39,294 nucleotides of DNA, from positions 1 through 39,294 of the forward strand of contig JBFWUM010000041.1 of NCBI GenBank assembly GCA_050247255.1, in the 5' to 3' direction. Shown here one piece after another: positions 16,709 to 25,062 of the stretch. Made by a program: the position numbers and the translations under genes. How positions within the stretch are numbered: the stretch's first letter is position 1; each line of letters begins with the position of its first letter. Under the pieces are notes generated by a model. That model was not told the origin of the DNA, did not search any database, and was given only the letters and a program-made list of their open reading frames with translations. Source of the DNA: JBFWUM01 sp050247255 (lineage in GTDB: Bacteria > Acidobacteriota > Vicinamibacteria > Vicinamibacterales > UBA2999).

Positions 16709-18705
16709 GGCGCCCTTTTCAGCCAGAGCGCGGCGGCGCCGCCCCGTTCGAGCGGGGTGCCGGGGGCCGGCCGCTGCGCGGTGACAATACCGTCGCCGTG
16801 CAGCTGCGTGGTGAGCCCGAGTTGGCCGAGCGCGCGCAGCGCGTCCCGCGCGCTGAGGCCGGTCAGATCCGGGACGAGCGCGTCGTGGCCGGCCGTCGCG
16901 CCGGGCAGCGGCACGATCGTCTTGTCGGACGCCAGCGCGAGCGCCGGCTCATCGGCCGCTTCCTGCTCGCGGCGCGCCACCAGGATCGGCGGCGGCGCGT
17001 TGATGCTCGGCGCAATGCCGTACTGCCGCAGCGCCGCCTCGGCGATCCGCTGGAAGATCGGCGCCGCCACCGTGCCGCCGTAGGGCGGCACCTTGCGCGG
17101 CGTGTCGACGACGACGACGATGGTGAACTTCGGCTGGCGTGACGGGACAAAGCCGACGAACGACACGTTGTAGTCGGTGTTCGAGTAGCGGCCGTTGACC
17201 ACCTTCTGCGCCGTGCCGGTCTTGCCGGCGATGGTGAATCCCTCGACCTGCGACCGGCGGCCGGTGCCCTCGGTCACGACGCCTTCCATGATCTCGGTCA
17301 GCGCCGCCGACACCTCGCGGCCGATCGGCTGTCCCAGCACCTTGTGCGGCACCGGCGTCCGCTCACCGTCACGAATCACGGCGCGCACGGCGCGCGGCTC
17401 GTAGAGCACGCCGCCGTTGGCCACGGCGCTCATCGCCGCCGCCATCTGCAGCGGGGTGACGCCCACCTGGTAGCCCATCGAGACCGACGCCAGCGCGCTG
17501 TCGGTCAGCTTCGCGGCGGGCCAGACAATGCCGGGGCTCTCGCCGCGGAAGTCGGGCGAGAGCGGGCGGCCGAAGCCGAAGGCGCGCACGTAGTCGCTCA
17601 TCTTGTCGGCGCCGACGCGGAGCCCGATCTTGATCGCGCCGACGTTGCTCGACTTGACGATGACGCCGCGGAAGTCGAGCAGCCCGTAGTTGTGCCCGTT
17701 GTCCTCGTCGATGACGCGCGCGCCGAAGCGAATCCGCCCGGGCGACGTCTCGATCGGCGTCTCGGGCGTGATCAGCTTCTCCTGCAGCGCCGCGCCGGCG
17801 GTGACGATCTTGAAGGTCGATCCCGGCTCGTAGAGGTCCTGGATGGCGCGGTTGCGCCGCCGATCAGGCTTGAACTCCCCGTAGGCGTTCGGGTTGAACA
17901 TCGGGTAGTTCGCCATCGCGAGGATCTCGCCGGTCGCCGGGTCCATGACGACCGCCGATCCGCCGACGCCGCCCGCCCATTCCACGCCCGCCTTCAGCTC
18001 GCGTTCGGCGATGTACTGGAGGTAATGGTCGATGGTCAGCTCGAGCGAGGCGCCCGCCGTGGGCGGCTTCTCGACGCGGCTGAACGCGTGCCGCCGCGCG
18101 TCGGTCTGGATCAGCACCGTCCCGGCGCGCCCCTTGATCAACTTGTCGTAGGTCGCCTCGATGCCGCCAAGTCCCGCGTTGTCGAGGCCGACGTAACCCA
18201 GCAGGTGGGCCGCCAGCTCCTTGTTGGGATAGAAGCGGCGGCTCTCCTTCATGAAGCCGACGCCCTCGAGATCGAGTTCGGCGACGCGGCGCGCCTGCTC
18301 CGGCGTCGCCTGCCGGCGCACGTAGACGAAGGCGCGGCCGCGACGGATGCGGTCGGCCAGCGCGGCGCGCTCGTTGCGGCTGCAGTCCTTCAACGCGCCG
18401 CACAGCGCCGCCGCGGCGGCGTCCGGGTCGTCGATCTCGGTCGGCACCGCGTAGATGGAGTCGGCGTCCACGCTGTAGGCGAGCACGCGGCCGTCGCGGT
18501 CGGTGATCTCGCCGCGCTTGGCGGCCGCTTCGACCGTCCGGCTCTGCTGGCGATCGGCGCGGGCAGCGAGCTCGTCGTGCCGGTAGACCTGGAGGTAGAC
18601 GAGGCGCGCCTCGATGCCGATCGACCACAGCAGGAACGCCGCGGCGGCGACCGCGAGTCGGCGCCTTACGGTGCGGCGCCAGTCGATGGTGGGCGTCTCA
18701 GCCAC
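16705..18705 (-). CDS. ftsI: Septal class B penicillin-binding protein FtsI with C-terminal PASTA domain
   Basis: This 666-residue transpeptidase cross-links septal peptidoglycan. It has a short cytoplasmic tail and one membrane anchor at about residues 16-33, then the dimerisation domain (GEITDRDGRVLAYSVDADS). The transpeptidase domain carries STFK with nucleophile Ser296, SSN at 352-354 and KTGT at 495-498. After it, residues about 600-666 (VPDLTGLSARDALRALGQLG ... PAPGTPLERGG) form one PASTA domain. GTG at 18705 is used, 18 bases after the ftsL stop. A PASTA tail is more typical of Gram-positive PBP2x/SpoVD but also occurs in other phyla. Confidence 0.95.
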   Translation of the reverse strand: MAETPTIDWRRTVRRRLAVAAAAFLLWSIGIEARLVYLQVYRHDELAARADRQQSRTVEAAAKRGEITDRDGRVLAYSVDADSIYAVPTEIDDPDAAAAALCGALKDCSRNERAALADRIRRGRAFVYVRRQATPEQARRVAELDLEGVGFMKESRRFYPNKELAAHLLGYVGLDNAGLGGIEATYDKLIKGRAGTVLIQTDARRHAFSRVEKPPTAGASLELTIDHYLQYIAERELKAGVEWAGGVGGSAVVMDPATGEILAMANYPMFNPNAYGEFKPDRRRNRAIQDLYEPGSTFKIVTAGAALQEKLITPETPIETSPGRIRFGARVIDEDNGHNYGLLDFRGVIVKSSNVGAIKIGLRVGADKMSDYVRAFGFGRPLSPDFRGESPGIVWPAAKLTDSALASVSMGYQVGVTPLQMAAAMSAVANGGVLYEPRAVRAVIRDGERTPVPHKVLGQPIGREVSAALTEIMEGVVTEGTGRRSQVEGFTIAGKTGTAQKVVNGRYSNTDYNVSFVGFVPSRQPKFTIVVVVDTPRKVPPYGGTVAAPIFQRIAEAALRQYGIAPSINAPPPILVARREQEAADEPALALASDKTIVPLPGATAGHDALVPDLTGLSARDALRALGQLGLTTQLHGDGIVTAQRPAPGTPLERGGAAALWLKRAP

Positions 18706-18723
18706 TCGGACTCCGAATACGGC

Positions 18724-19116
18724 CTACCGTTGCGCGACGACCGACCTGGGCGGCGGCGGCGGGGAGACGACGCGCTCGATGACCGTGGCCTCGCCCGCGC
18801 CCGGGGCGACCATCCGCAGCCGCCCGGTGGCCAGCCGCTCGATGCGCGCCGGCGCCTTCAACGTCTCGATCTCGAGCCGCAGGTGGCGGTTGATCTCTTC
18901 CTGCGTCGCCCGTTCCTGCTGCATCTGCTCCAGCCGGTAGCCGTAACGCAGCAGCTCGAAGTGCTGCCAGGCGGAGAACAGCAGCACGCCGACGAGGAAC
19001 ACGCCGAGCGCGACCGAACGCCACATCTCGCGGTGACGCTCTTCGTCCACCTCGCGGACGATCGGGTTGTTCCGCACGTCCTTCTTGATGGCGTATTCGA
19101 AGGTGTCTGTGCTCAT
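18724..19116 (-). CDS. ftsL: Cell division protein FtsL
   Basis: This 130-residue bitopic protein lies in the usual ftsL slot between rsmH and ftsI. The N-terminus is charged and cytoplasmic; a single transmembrane helix spans about residues 35-52 (VALGVFLVGVLLFSAWQ). A heptad-like coiled coil follows (LRYGYRLEQMQQERATQEEI to about residue 95) and then a Pro-rich tail (SPPPPPRS). It pairs with FtsB and FtsQ. Assignment rests on topology and gene order, because FtsL sequences are poorly conserved. Its ATG overlaps the rsmH stop as ATGA. Confidence 0.88.
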   Translation of the reverse strand: MSTDTFEYAIKKDVRNNPIVREVDEERHREMWRSVALGVFLVGVLLFSAWQHFELLRYGYRLEQMQQERATQEEINRHLRLEIETLKAPARIERLATGRLRMVAPGAGEATVIERVVSPPPPPRSVVAQR

Positions 19117-19997
19117 GCGTCCCCTGCCTTCCGCTCCGCGGCGCGCAGCTTGGCGCTGCGCGCCCGCGGGTTCCGCTCAATCTCCGCCTCGCCCGGCACG
19201 ACCGGCCGCTTCGTGCGCACCGTCAGGCCGATCCCGCCCGTCGCCTGCAGCCCGCGCAGGGTGTGCTTCACGATCCGATCCTCGAGCGAGTGGAACGTAA
19301 TGACGACCAGCCGCCCGCCGGGCGCCAGGCGGCGCGCCGCCTCCTGCAGGAAGGCGTCCAGCCCGTCAAGCTCCCGGTTCACCCAGATGCGGATCGCCTG
19401 GAACGTCCGCGTCGCCGGATCGATGCGCGAATACCCCTTGCGTGGAATCGCCCGCCGCACCACGTCGGCAAGCTGTCCCGTCGTCTCGAGCGCGCCGCGC
19501 GCCGCCACCAGGGCGCGCGCGATCCGCCGCGCGTGACGCTCCTCCCCGAACTGGTAGATCACGTCGGCGAGCGTCTGCTCGTCGGCGCCGCGGATCAGCT
19601 CGGCGGCCGTGGGACCGGCCGTCGTATCCATCCGCATGTCCAGCGGCTCGTCGCGGCGGAAGCTGAAGCCCCTCGCCTCGTCGAGCTGCATCGACGACAC
19701 CCCGAGATCGGCCAGGATGCCGTCGACCGTTGCCAGCCCCCGCGCCTCCAGGACCTCGCCGAGGCTGCGGTAGTCGCTGTGCACCAGCTCCACGCGATTC
19801 CCGTATGTCGCCAGCGCTGCGCCGGATCGCGCCAGCGCCTCGGGATCGCGATCGAGCCCGATTACCTTCGTCGCGCCGGCGTCGAGCAGCGCGCGCGTGT
19901 GGCCGCCGAGGCCGACCGTGCAGTCGACGAAGAGCCCGCCGCGCGATGGCTCGAGGTGCTCGAGCACTTCCGCGACCATGACCGGCTCGTGCGCCAC
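19113..19997 (-). CDS. rsmH: 16S rRNA (cytosine1402-N4)-methyltransferase RsmH
   Basis: This 294-residue SAM-dependent enzyme (formerly MraW) methylates C1402 in the ribosomal P site. It starts HEPVMVAEVLEHLEPSRGG, with the SAM motif FVDCTVGLGGHTRALLDAG, then GILADLGVSSMQLDEARGFS, PLDMRMD, and the C-terminal VVITFHSLEDRIVK. The start is GTG at 19997, one base after the mraZ stop, so translation is likely coupled. Confidence 0.96.
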   Translation of the reverse strand: MAHEPVMVAEVLEHLEPSRGGLFVDCTVGLGGHTRALLDAGATKVIGLDRDPEALARSGAALATYGNRVELVHSDYRSLGEVLEARGLATVDGILADLGVSSMQLDEARGFSFRRDEPLDMRMDTTAGPTAAELIRGADEQTLADVIYQFGEERHARRIARALVAARGALETTGQLADVVRRAIPRKGYSRIDPATRTFQAIRIWVNRELDGLDAFLQEAARRLAPGGRLVVITFHSLEDRIVKHTLRGLQATGGIGLTVRTKRPVVPGEAEIERNPRARSAKLRAAERKAGDA

Positions 19998-19998
19998 A

Positions 19999-20451
19999 TC
20001 AGATTCCGTGCTCGGCCAGCTTCAACCCGTCGTCGTCGGTCCAGGGGTCCTGATCGAGTCGCTTCTGGAACTGCTCCTCGTTCCAGACCTCGAGGTACTC
20101 GATGCGCCCGAACACGCGGACGTCGCCGACGATGGCGGCGCGCTCGCGGAGGTGCGCCGGGATCACGACACGCCCCTGACCGTCGAGCTCCCCCGCCTGC
20201 CCGAAGTAGTTGACGCGGTCGAGGAACTTGAGGCGCGCGGGATGATTTGCAGGCATGGCGGTGAGCTTCCGCTCGACCTCGAGCCACACCGGCATCGGGT
20301 AGATGCGGACGGAGTCCCCCGTCACGCTGGTGACGAAGACGTCCGGCCCATGCTGGTCCTGCATGACCCCGCGAAACACCGTCGGCACCTTCAGGCGACC
20401 CTTGTCATCGATTCGGGTCGTCGAGCTACCTCTGAGGCCCCTTTGTTCCAC
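19999..20451 (-). CDS. mraZ: Transcriptional regulator MraZ
   Basis: This 150-residue protein has two AbrB-like/SpoVT half-domains: TTRIDDKGRLKVPTVFRGVM near residue 11 and GELDGQGRVVIPAHLRERA near residue 87. Both carry the characteristic D-x-(K/Q)-G-R signature. MraZ forms a ring and binds short boxes upstream of its own operon. Here such boxes overlap its transcription start and start codon (see the operator entry). The start is GTG at 20451; GGGGG in the leader serves as Shine-Dalgarno. Confidence 0.95.
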   Translation of the reverse strand: MEQRGLRGSSTTRIDDKGRLKVPTVFRGVMQDQHGPDVFVTSVTGDSVRIYPMPVWLEVERKLTAMPANHPARLKFLDRVNYFGQAGELDGQGRVVIPAHLRERAAIVGDVRVFGRIEYLEVWNEEQFQKRLDQDPWTDDDGLKLAEHGI

Positions 20452-20471
20452 TTACCCCCACAAAAATCCAC
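20448..20471 (-). promoter_or_regulatory. Putative MraZ operator: three GTGG boxes on a 10-bp period
   Basis: On the minus strand GTGGA, GTGGG and GTGGA begin exactly 10 bp apart (plus-strand CCAC at 20468-20471, 20458-20461 and 20448-20451). Known MraZ sites are short TGG(G)-type direct repeats at 10-bp spacing in the mraZ leader. The upstream box covers the predicted transcription start and the last contains the GTG start codon, so bound MraZ would block initiation. Confidence 0.75.
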
Positions 20472-20475
20472 TCGG

Positions 20476-20504
20476 ATAGTAAGCGTGCCCCTGAGTCTTG
20501 TCAA
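20476..20504 (-). promoter_or_regulatory. Sigma70-type promoter of the dcw operon
   Basis: On the minus strand a perfect -35 TTGACA (20499-20504) is followed by a 17-bp spacer and a -10 TACTAT (20476-20481, four of six matches). Transcription should start near 20469, giving a leader of about 18 bases before the mraZ GTG. It is the best promoter match noticed in the window and reads into the 15-16 kb dcw run. Confidence 0.8.
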
Positions 20505-20586
20505 CGCCAACCCACTGTGACAGCGTGAGTTACGCTTAACTTTCGCCAGTTTTTCGACGGGCGGCGAATGCTAGGCTGATGAATTC

Positions 20587-21675
20587 ATGCTTCGTGCGGC
20601 CCTCATCGGCGTCCCCGGCGCCGGTAAGACGACCCTCTTTCAGCTGATGACCAGCGCGAAGGATGCGCCCCGCGGCAAGGGTGACGTCACCATCGGCATC
20701 TCCCGCGTCCCCGACGCGCGCCTCGACGTCCTGAGCGGGATGTTCACGCCGCGCAAGACCACGTTCGCCACGGTTGAATTCACCGATCTGATCGCGCCGG
20801 CGCGCAGCGGCGCGCAGGGCCTGGTCGATGTGGCCGCGTACAAGAACGCCGACGCGCTCGTCCACGTCGTCCGCGCATTCCGCGACGAGGCGGTGCCGCA
20901 TCCCGCCGGCCCGATCGATCCCGCGCGCGACGCGCAGGCGATGGAAGACGAGCTGCTCCTCGCGGATCTCGGCGTTGCCGAGCGCCGCGCGGAGCGGATC
21001 GAGAAGGACCTGAAGAAGGGCAGGTCGCCGGAGCTCGAACGCGAGCGCGATCTCGTTCATCGGCTGCGCGTGGCGCTCGAGGAAGGCCAGCCGCTGCGCT
21101 CGCTCGACCTGGGCCCCGACGACAGGAAACTCCTGCGCGGGTTCCAGTTCCTCTCGGCGAAGCCGCTCCTGCTGGTCATCAATCTCGACGAGGCGGACGT
21201 GCCGGCCGTTGGCGCCGACGTCGCCAGGGCCGCCGCGCAGAGCGGGCTCACCGGGTTCCTGGCCCGCGCCTCGACGAAGGCGGTCGCCCTCTGCGCGAAG
21301 ATCGAGCTCGAGATCGCGCAGCTCGACGCAGCCGATGCGAAGGCGTTCCTCGGCGACCTCGGTCTCGAGGAATCGGGGCTCGATCGCGTGATCCGCACGA
21401 CCTACGATCTGCTCGGCTACATGTCGTTCTTCACCGTCGGCGAGGATGAGTGTCGCGCCTGGTCGATTGCGCGCGGCACGCCGGCGCAGCTCGCCGCCGG
21501 CGAGATCCACAGCGACATCCAGCGCGGCTTCATCCGCGCCGAAGTGGTTGCCTACGACGCGCTGACGTCGCGCGGCTCGATGGCCGCCTGCCGCGACCAC
21601 GGCGAGGTGCGGCTCGAAGGCAAGGAATACGTCGTCCGCGACGGGGACATCATCAACTTCCGACACGCCACGTGA
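20587..21675 (+). CDS. YchF/Obg-family P-loop NTPase
   Basis: This 362-residue protein has the YchF layout: a G domain with P-loop GVPGAGKTT (residues 8-16), a helical insertion (ERRAERIEKDLKKGR...), the YchF-type specificity motif NLDE near residue 200 in place of the GTPase NKxD, and a C-terminal TGS domain (FFTVGEDECRAWSIARGTPA, then AAGEIHSDIQRGFIRAEVV). NxxE motifs go with ATP preference in YchF. The P-loop differs from the usual GxPNVGKS, so it may be a paralogue rather than canonical YchF. It is divergent from mraZ across 135 bp and overlaps the next gene (GTGA). No convincing plus-strand promoter was seen. Confidence 0.85.
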   Translation: MLRAALIGVPGAGKTTLFQLMTSAKDAPRGKGDVTIGISRVPDARLDVLSGMFTPRKTTFATVEFTDLIAPARSGAQGLVDVAAYKNADALVHVVRAFRDEAVPHPAGPIDPARDAQAMEDELLLADLGVAERRAERIEKDLKKGRSPELERERDLVHRLRVALEEGQPLRSLDLGPDDRKLLRGFQFLSAKPLLLVINLDEADVPAVGADVARAAAQSGLTGFLARASTKAVALCAKIELEIAQLDAADAKAFLGDLGLEESGLDRVIRTTYDLLGYMSFFTVGEDECRAWSIARGTPAQLAAGEIHSDIQRGFIRAEVVAYDALTSRGSMAACRDHGEVRLEGKEYVVRDGDIINFRHAT

Positions 21676-22712
21676 GCGCGCTCAGAGTCCTCGTGCTCGA
21701 GGCGCAGACGCCGTTCGTCCACGGCGGCGCCGAAATCCTCGTGCGACAGCTTGCCGCGGCGCTGCGCGACCACGGCCACGAGGCCGACATCGTCTCGCTG
21801 CCGTTCCGCAGCCTGCCGCACGCCGCGCTCCTGTCGCACGCCGCGGCGTGGCGCCTTGTCGACGTCACCCGCGCGCTCGACCGCGACGTCGACCGCGTCA
21901 TCGCCACCAAGTTCCCGACCTACTTCGCGAGCCATCCGCACAAGGTCGCGTGGCTCGTGCACCAGCATCGCGCCGCCTATGAGCTCTGCGGCACGCCGTA
22001 CAGCGACTTCGCGCACACCGCCGAAGATGTCGGCATTCGCAAGCGGCTGATCGAGCTCGACACCGAGATGCTGCGCGAGTGCCGCGGGCTGTTCAGCATC
22101 GCCCGCACGGTGTCGGCGCGCGTGGAGAAGTACAATGGGCTGGCTGCCACGCCGCTCCACCATCCACCGAAGCTGGCGCCGCGCCTGCGTTCCGGGCCGT
22201 ACGGCGACTACATCCTCGCGGTGACGCGGCTCGAGCCGATCAAGCGGGTCGCGCTTGCGGTCGAGGCCTTTCAGCGTGTCGACGCGCCGATGCGCCTGAT
22301 CGTCGCCGGCGACGGCAGCGCTCGCGCCGATCTCGAGCAGCAGATCGAGCAGCTCGGACTGCGCGGCCGCGTCGTGCTCCAGGGCCGGGTCAGCGACGAG
22401 GAGCTGATCGACCTGTACGCCGGCGCGCGCGGCATCCTGTTCGCGCCGTACGACGAGGACTATGGCTACGTCACGCTGGAAGCCTTCCTGGCGCGCAAGC
22501 CGGTGATCACGGCCACCGACTCGGGCGGGACGCTCGAGTTCGTCACCGACGGCGTCAACGGCTGCGTCGTCGAGCCGGCGGCGGACGCCCTGGCCGGCGC
22601 CATCAACCGCCTGGCCGCTGACGCGCGACTGGCCGGCAGCCTCGGCGATGCCGGTTACGAACGCGCGCGGCAGGTGACGTGGACCGGCGTCGTGGAGCAG
22701 CTGCTTGGCTGA
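21672..22712 (+). CDS. GT4-type glycosyltransferase
   Basis: GTG at 21672 overlaps the previous stop (GTGA) and gives a 346-residue GT-B fold protein. The N-terminal lobe begins LRVLVLEAQTPFVHGGAEIL, the acceptor side. The C-terminal lobe has the donor-binding segments ILAVTRLEPIKRVALAVEAF, LIVAGDGSARADLEQQIEQL and the EX7E-like stretch FAPYDEDYGYVTLEAFLARK followed by TATDSGGTLEF. This is the glycosyltransferase family 4 pattern, using a nucleotide-activated sugar. Donor and acceptor are unknown. The neighbouring GT2 genes and sugar-nucleotide enzymes suggest a surface polysaccharide or lipid-linked glycan. Confidence 0.88.
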   Translation: MSALRVLVLEAQTPFVHGGAEILVRQLAAALRDHGHEADIVSLPFRSLPHAALLSHAAAWRLVDVTRALDRDVDRVIATKFPTYFASHPHKVAWLVHQHRAAYELCGTPYSDFAHTAEDVGIRKRLIELDTEMLRECRGLFSIARTVSARVEKYNGLAATPLHHPPKLAPRLRSGPYGDYILAVTRLEPIKRVALAVEAFQRVDAPMRLIVAGDGSARADLEQQIEQLGLRGRVVLQGRVSDEELIDLYAGARGILFAPYDEDYGYVTLEAFLARKPVITATDSGGTLEFVTDGVNGCVVEPAADALAGAINRLAADARLAGSLGDAGYERARQVTWTGVVEQLLG

Positions 22713-23571
22713 ACCCTCGTCGGTGTCGGTCGTCATTCCGGCGATGAACGAAGCCGAGGCGATTGCCGCCGTCGTCTCCGGCCTCCTGGCCGCGGCGCCA
22801 TGGCGGGAGATCATCGTTGTCGACGACGGCTCGAGCGACGCGACCGGCGCGGCCGCGGCCGCCGCCGGCGCTCGGGTCATCCGCCATCCCTACAACAAGG
22901 GCAACGGCGCCGCCGTCAAGACCGGCATCCGCGCGGCGGCCGGCGACTACGTGCTGATCGTCGATGCCGACGGCCAGCATGCGCCCGCCGATGCCGCCGC
23001 GCTGACGGCCCCGCTCGGTGACTACGACCTGGTCGTCGGCGCGCGCGCCGCCGCGACGCAGGCGACCGCCGGCCGGCGGGCCGGCAACGCCCTCCTCAAC
23101 GCGCTGGCCGGCTACATGACCGGGCGCCCGGTGCCCGACTTGACCTCGGGGTTTCGCGCCGCGCGCCGCGAGTGCCTGCGCGAGTTCCTCCACCTGCTGC
23201 CGAACGGCTTCTCGACGCCGACGACGACGACGCTGGCGTTCATCAAGGCCGGCTACAACGTCACCTTCGTGCCGATCGCCGCCCGGCCGCGATCGGGCGT
23301 TTCCAAGATTCGCTTCGCGCGCGACGGGGCGAAGTTCCTGCTGATCCTCCTGAAGGTGATCACGCTGTTCAGCCCGCTTCGCATCTTCGCGCCGGTCGCC
23401 GGCGGCGCGTTCGCCCTCGGCGTGCTCTATGGCCTGGTCAACATCGCCATCGACGGGCGGCTGCCGAACGGATCGGTCCTGCTGATCCTGTTCGGCGTGA
23501 TCGTGCTGCTCGTCGGGCTCGTCTCGGAGCAGATCGCCTCGCTCCGCTTCGAGGGGCCGAAGGGACGCTGA
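22705..23571 (+). CDS. GT2 glycosyltransferase with C-terminal membrane segments
   Basis: TTG at 22705, eight bases inside the previous gene, starts a 288-residue protein. The GT-A domain shows SVVIPAMNEAEAIAAVVSGL, EIIVVDDGSSDATG, HPYNKGNGAAVKTGIRAA and the DxD-type VDADGQH. Two hydrophobic segments near the C-terminus (RIFAPVAGGAFALGVLYGLV and SVLLILFGVIVLLVGLV) anchor it, as in polyprenyl-phosphate glycosyltransferases. It may charge undecaprenyl phosphate with a sugar. The substrate cannot be read from sequence. Confidence 0.87.
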   Translation: MAEPSSVSVVIPAMNEAEAIAAVVSGLLAAAPWREIIVVDDGSSDATGAAAAAAGARVIRHPYNKGNGAAVKTGIRAAAGDYVLIVDADGQHAPADAAALTAPLGDYDLVVGARAAATQATAGRRAGNALLNALAGYMTGRPVPDLTSGFRAARRECLREFLHLLPNGFSTPTTTTLAFIKAGYNVTFVPIAARPRSGVSKIRFARDGAKFLLILLKVITLFSPLRIFAPVAGGAFALGVLYGLVNIAIDGRLPNGSVLLILFGVIVLLVGLVSEQIASLRFEGPKGR

Positions 23572-23572
23572 C

Positions 23573-24280
23573 GTGCGCGCACTCGTCGTCATTCCGACCT
23601 ACAACGAGCGCGAGAACCTGCCGCGTGTCGTCTCCGGGCTGCTGCAGCACGAAGGGGTCGGCGTGCTGGTCGTTGACGACGGCTCGCCGGACGGCACCGG
23701 GCAGGTTGCCGACGGCCTCGCGGCAGCGAGCAGCGGCCGCGTGGAGGTGCTGCACCGGACGGCGCTGCGCGGGCTCGGCCGCTCCTACGTGGACGGCCTC
23801 ACGCGGGCGCTCGCGTCCGATGCCGAGTTCATCTGCCAGATGGATGCGGACCTGTCGCACGATCCGAAGGACATCCCGCGCCTCGTCGCCGGCGCCGGCA
23901 GCGCCGACATGGCGATCGGGTCGCGTTACGTGCCCGGCGGCCGCATCGAGAACTGGCCGGTCCGGCGCAAGATCCTCAGCCGCGGCGCCAACGCCTACAT
24001 CCGCGCCATTACCGGCGTCCGGACCCACGACAACACCAGCGGCTTCCGCTGCTGGCGGCGGGAGGCCCTGCGGCGGATGCCGCTCGATCGCATCGTGTCC
24101 GACGGCTACGCCTTCCTCGTGGAGCTGACCTGGGAGGCGCACCGCGCCGGCTTCCGGATTGCCGAAGTGCCGATCACCTTCGTCGAGCGCCGCGCCGGGG
24201 CCTCGAAGCTGTCAGGGGGCGTCCTGCTCGAATCTGCACTGCTGCCGTGGCGTCTCGCGCTGCGCGCGAAAAGGCGTTAA
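23573..24280 (+). CDS. Dolichol/polyprenol-phosphate mannosyltransferase-like GT2
   Basis: This 235-residue soluble GT-A enzyme starts at GTG 23573, one base after the previous stop. It closely follows the DPM1 pattern: VVIPTYNERENLPRVVSGLL, VLVVDDGSPDGTG, ICQMDADLSHDPKDIPRL, IGSRYVPGGRIENWPVRRKI, DNTSGFRCWRREAL and VPITFVERRAGASKLSGG. Such enzymes make polyprenyl-phosphate mannose (or glucose), the donor used by membrane-embedded GT-C transferases. It lacks membrane segments. Confidence 0.88.
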   Translation: MRALVVIPTYNERENLPRVVSGLLQHEGVGVLVVDDGSPDGTGQVADGLAAASSGRVEVLHRTALRGLGRSYVDGLTRALASDAEFICQMDADLSHDPKDIPRLVAGAGSADMAIGSRYVPGGRIENWPVRRKILSRGANAYIRAITGVRTHDNTSGFRCWRREALRRMPLDRIVSDGYAFLVELTWEAHRAGFRIAEVPITFVERRAGASKLSGGVLLESALLPWRLALRAKRR

Positions 24281-24291
24281 GGTTGTAGCCC

Positions 24292-25062
24292 GTGCCGGGG
24301 CTCAGCATCTTCTTTCCCGCGTACAACGACGCCGGGACCATTGGCAGCCTGGTCGTCCAGGCCGTGCAGGTGGCGTCGCGCCTGACCGACGATTTCGAGG
24401 TGATTGTCGTCAACGACGGCAGTGCCGACGGGACGCGCGAGATCGTCGATGCCCTGGCCGCCGCCTACCCGCAGGTCCGGGCGGTCCACCATCCGCGCAA
24501 CCGCGGTTACGGCGGCGCGCTGCGCACCGGCTTCGCCACGGCCACCAAGCCGCTCATCGCCTACACCGACGGCGACGCGCAGTACGACCCGACCGAGCTC
24601 GAGGCGCTGTGGAACCGGCTGACCGACGATACCGACATGGTCACCGGCTACAAGATCAGCCGCTCGGACCCCTTGCACCGCATCATCATCGGCCGGGTCT
24701 ATCACCACACGGTGAAGTTCCTGTTCCGGCTGCGCGTGCGGGACGTCGACTGCGACTTCCGGCTGATGCGGCGCGAGATCTTCGACCGCGTCAAGCTCGA
24801 ACGCGACACCGGCGTCATCTGCCTCGAGATGATGCGCAAGATCCAGGATGCCGGCTTCCGCGTGGTGGAGGTGCCGGTGCACCACTACCACCGCCTGCAC
24901 GGCCGATCGCAGTTCTTCAACGTCCGCCGCGTGTTCTGGACCGGCGTCGACGTCATGAAGCTCTGGATCCACCTCGTCGTGCTCGGGCGCGGCCGGCAGG
25001 GCGCGCCGGTGCTGTTCAAGAACCCGACGATCAGCGCGCCGCCGCGATCGACCAAGCCGTGA
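24292..25062 (+). CDS. GT2 glycosyltransferase
   Basis: GTG at 24292 gives a 256-residue protein. Motifs are LSIFFPAYNDAGTIGSLVVQ, FEVIVVNDGSADGTREIVDA, HHPRNRGYGGALRTGFATA, the metal-binding YTDGDAQYDPTELEAL and a second aspartate region RDVDCDFRLMRREIF. The C-terminal EVPVHHYHRLHGRSQFF carries the conserved acidic-basic stretch common in polyprenyl-phosphate glycosyltransferases. The fourth glycosyltransferase of the run; its exact role is unknown. Confidence 0.87.
   Translation: MPGLSIFFPAYNDAGTIGSLVVQAVQVASRLTDDFEVIVVNDGSADGTREIVDALAAAYPQVRAVHHPRNRGYGGALRTGFATATKPLIAYTDGDAQYDPTELEALWNRLTDDTDMVTGYKISRSDPLHRIIIGRVYHHTVKFLFRLRVRDVDCDFRLMRREIFDRVKLERDTGVICLEMMRKIQDAGFRVVEVPVHHYHRLHGRSQFFNVRRVFWTGVDVMKLWIHLVVLGRGRQGAPVLFKNPTISAPPRSTKP

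Noticed and set aside
20505..20586. Promoter for the plus-strand run starting with the YchF-like gene
   Set aside because: Only weak matches (TAGGCT at 20572, GTGACA near 20517) with poor spacing were found; not strong enough to list.
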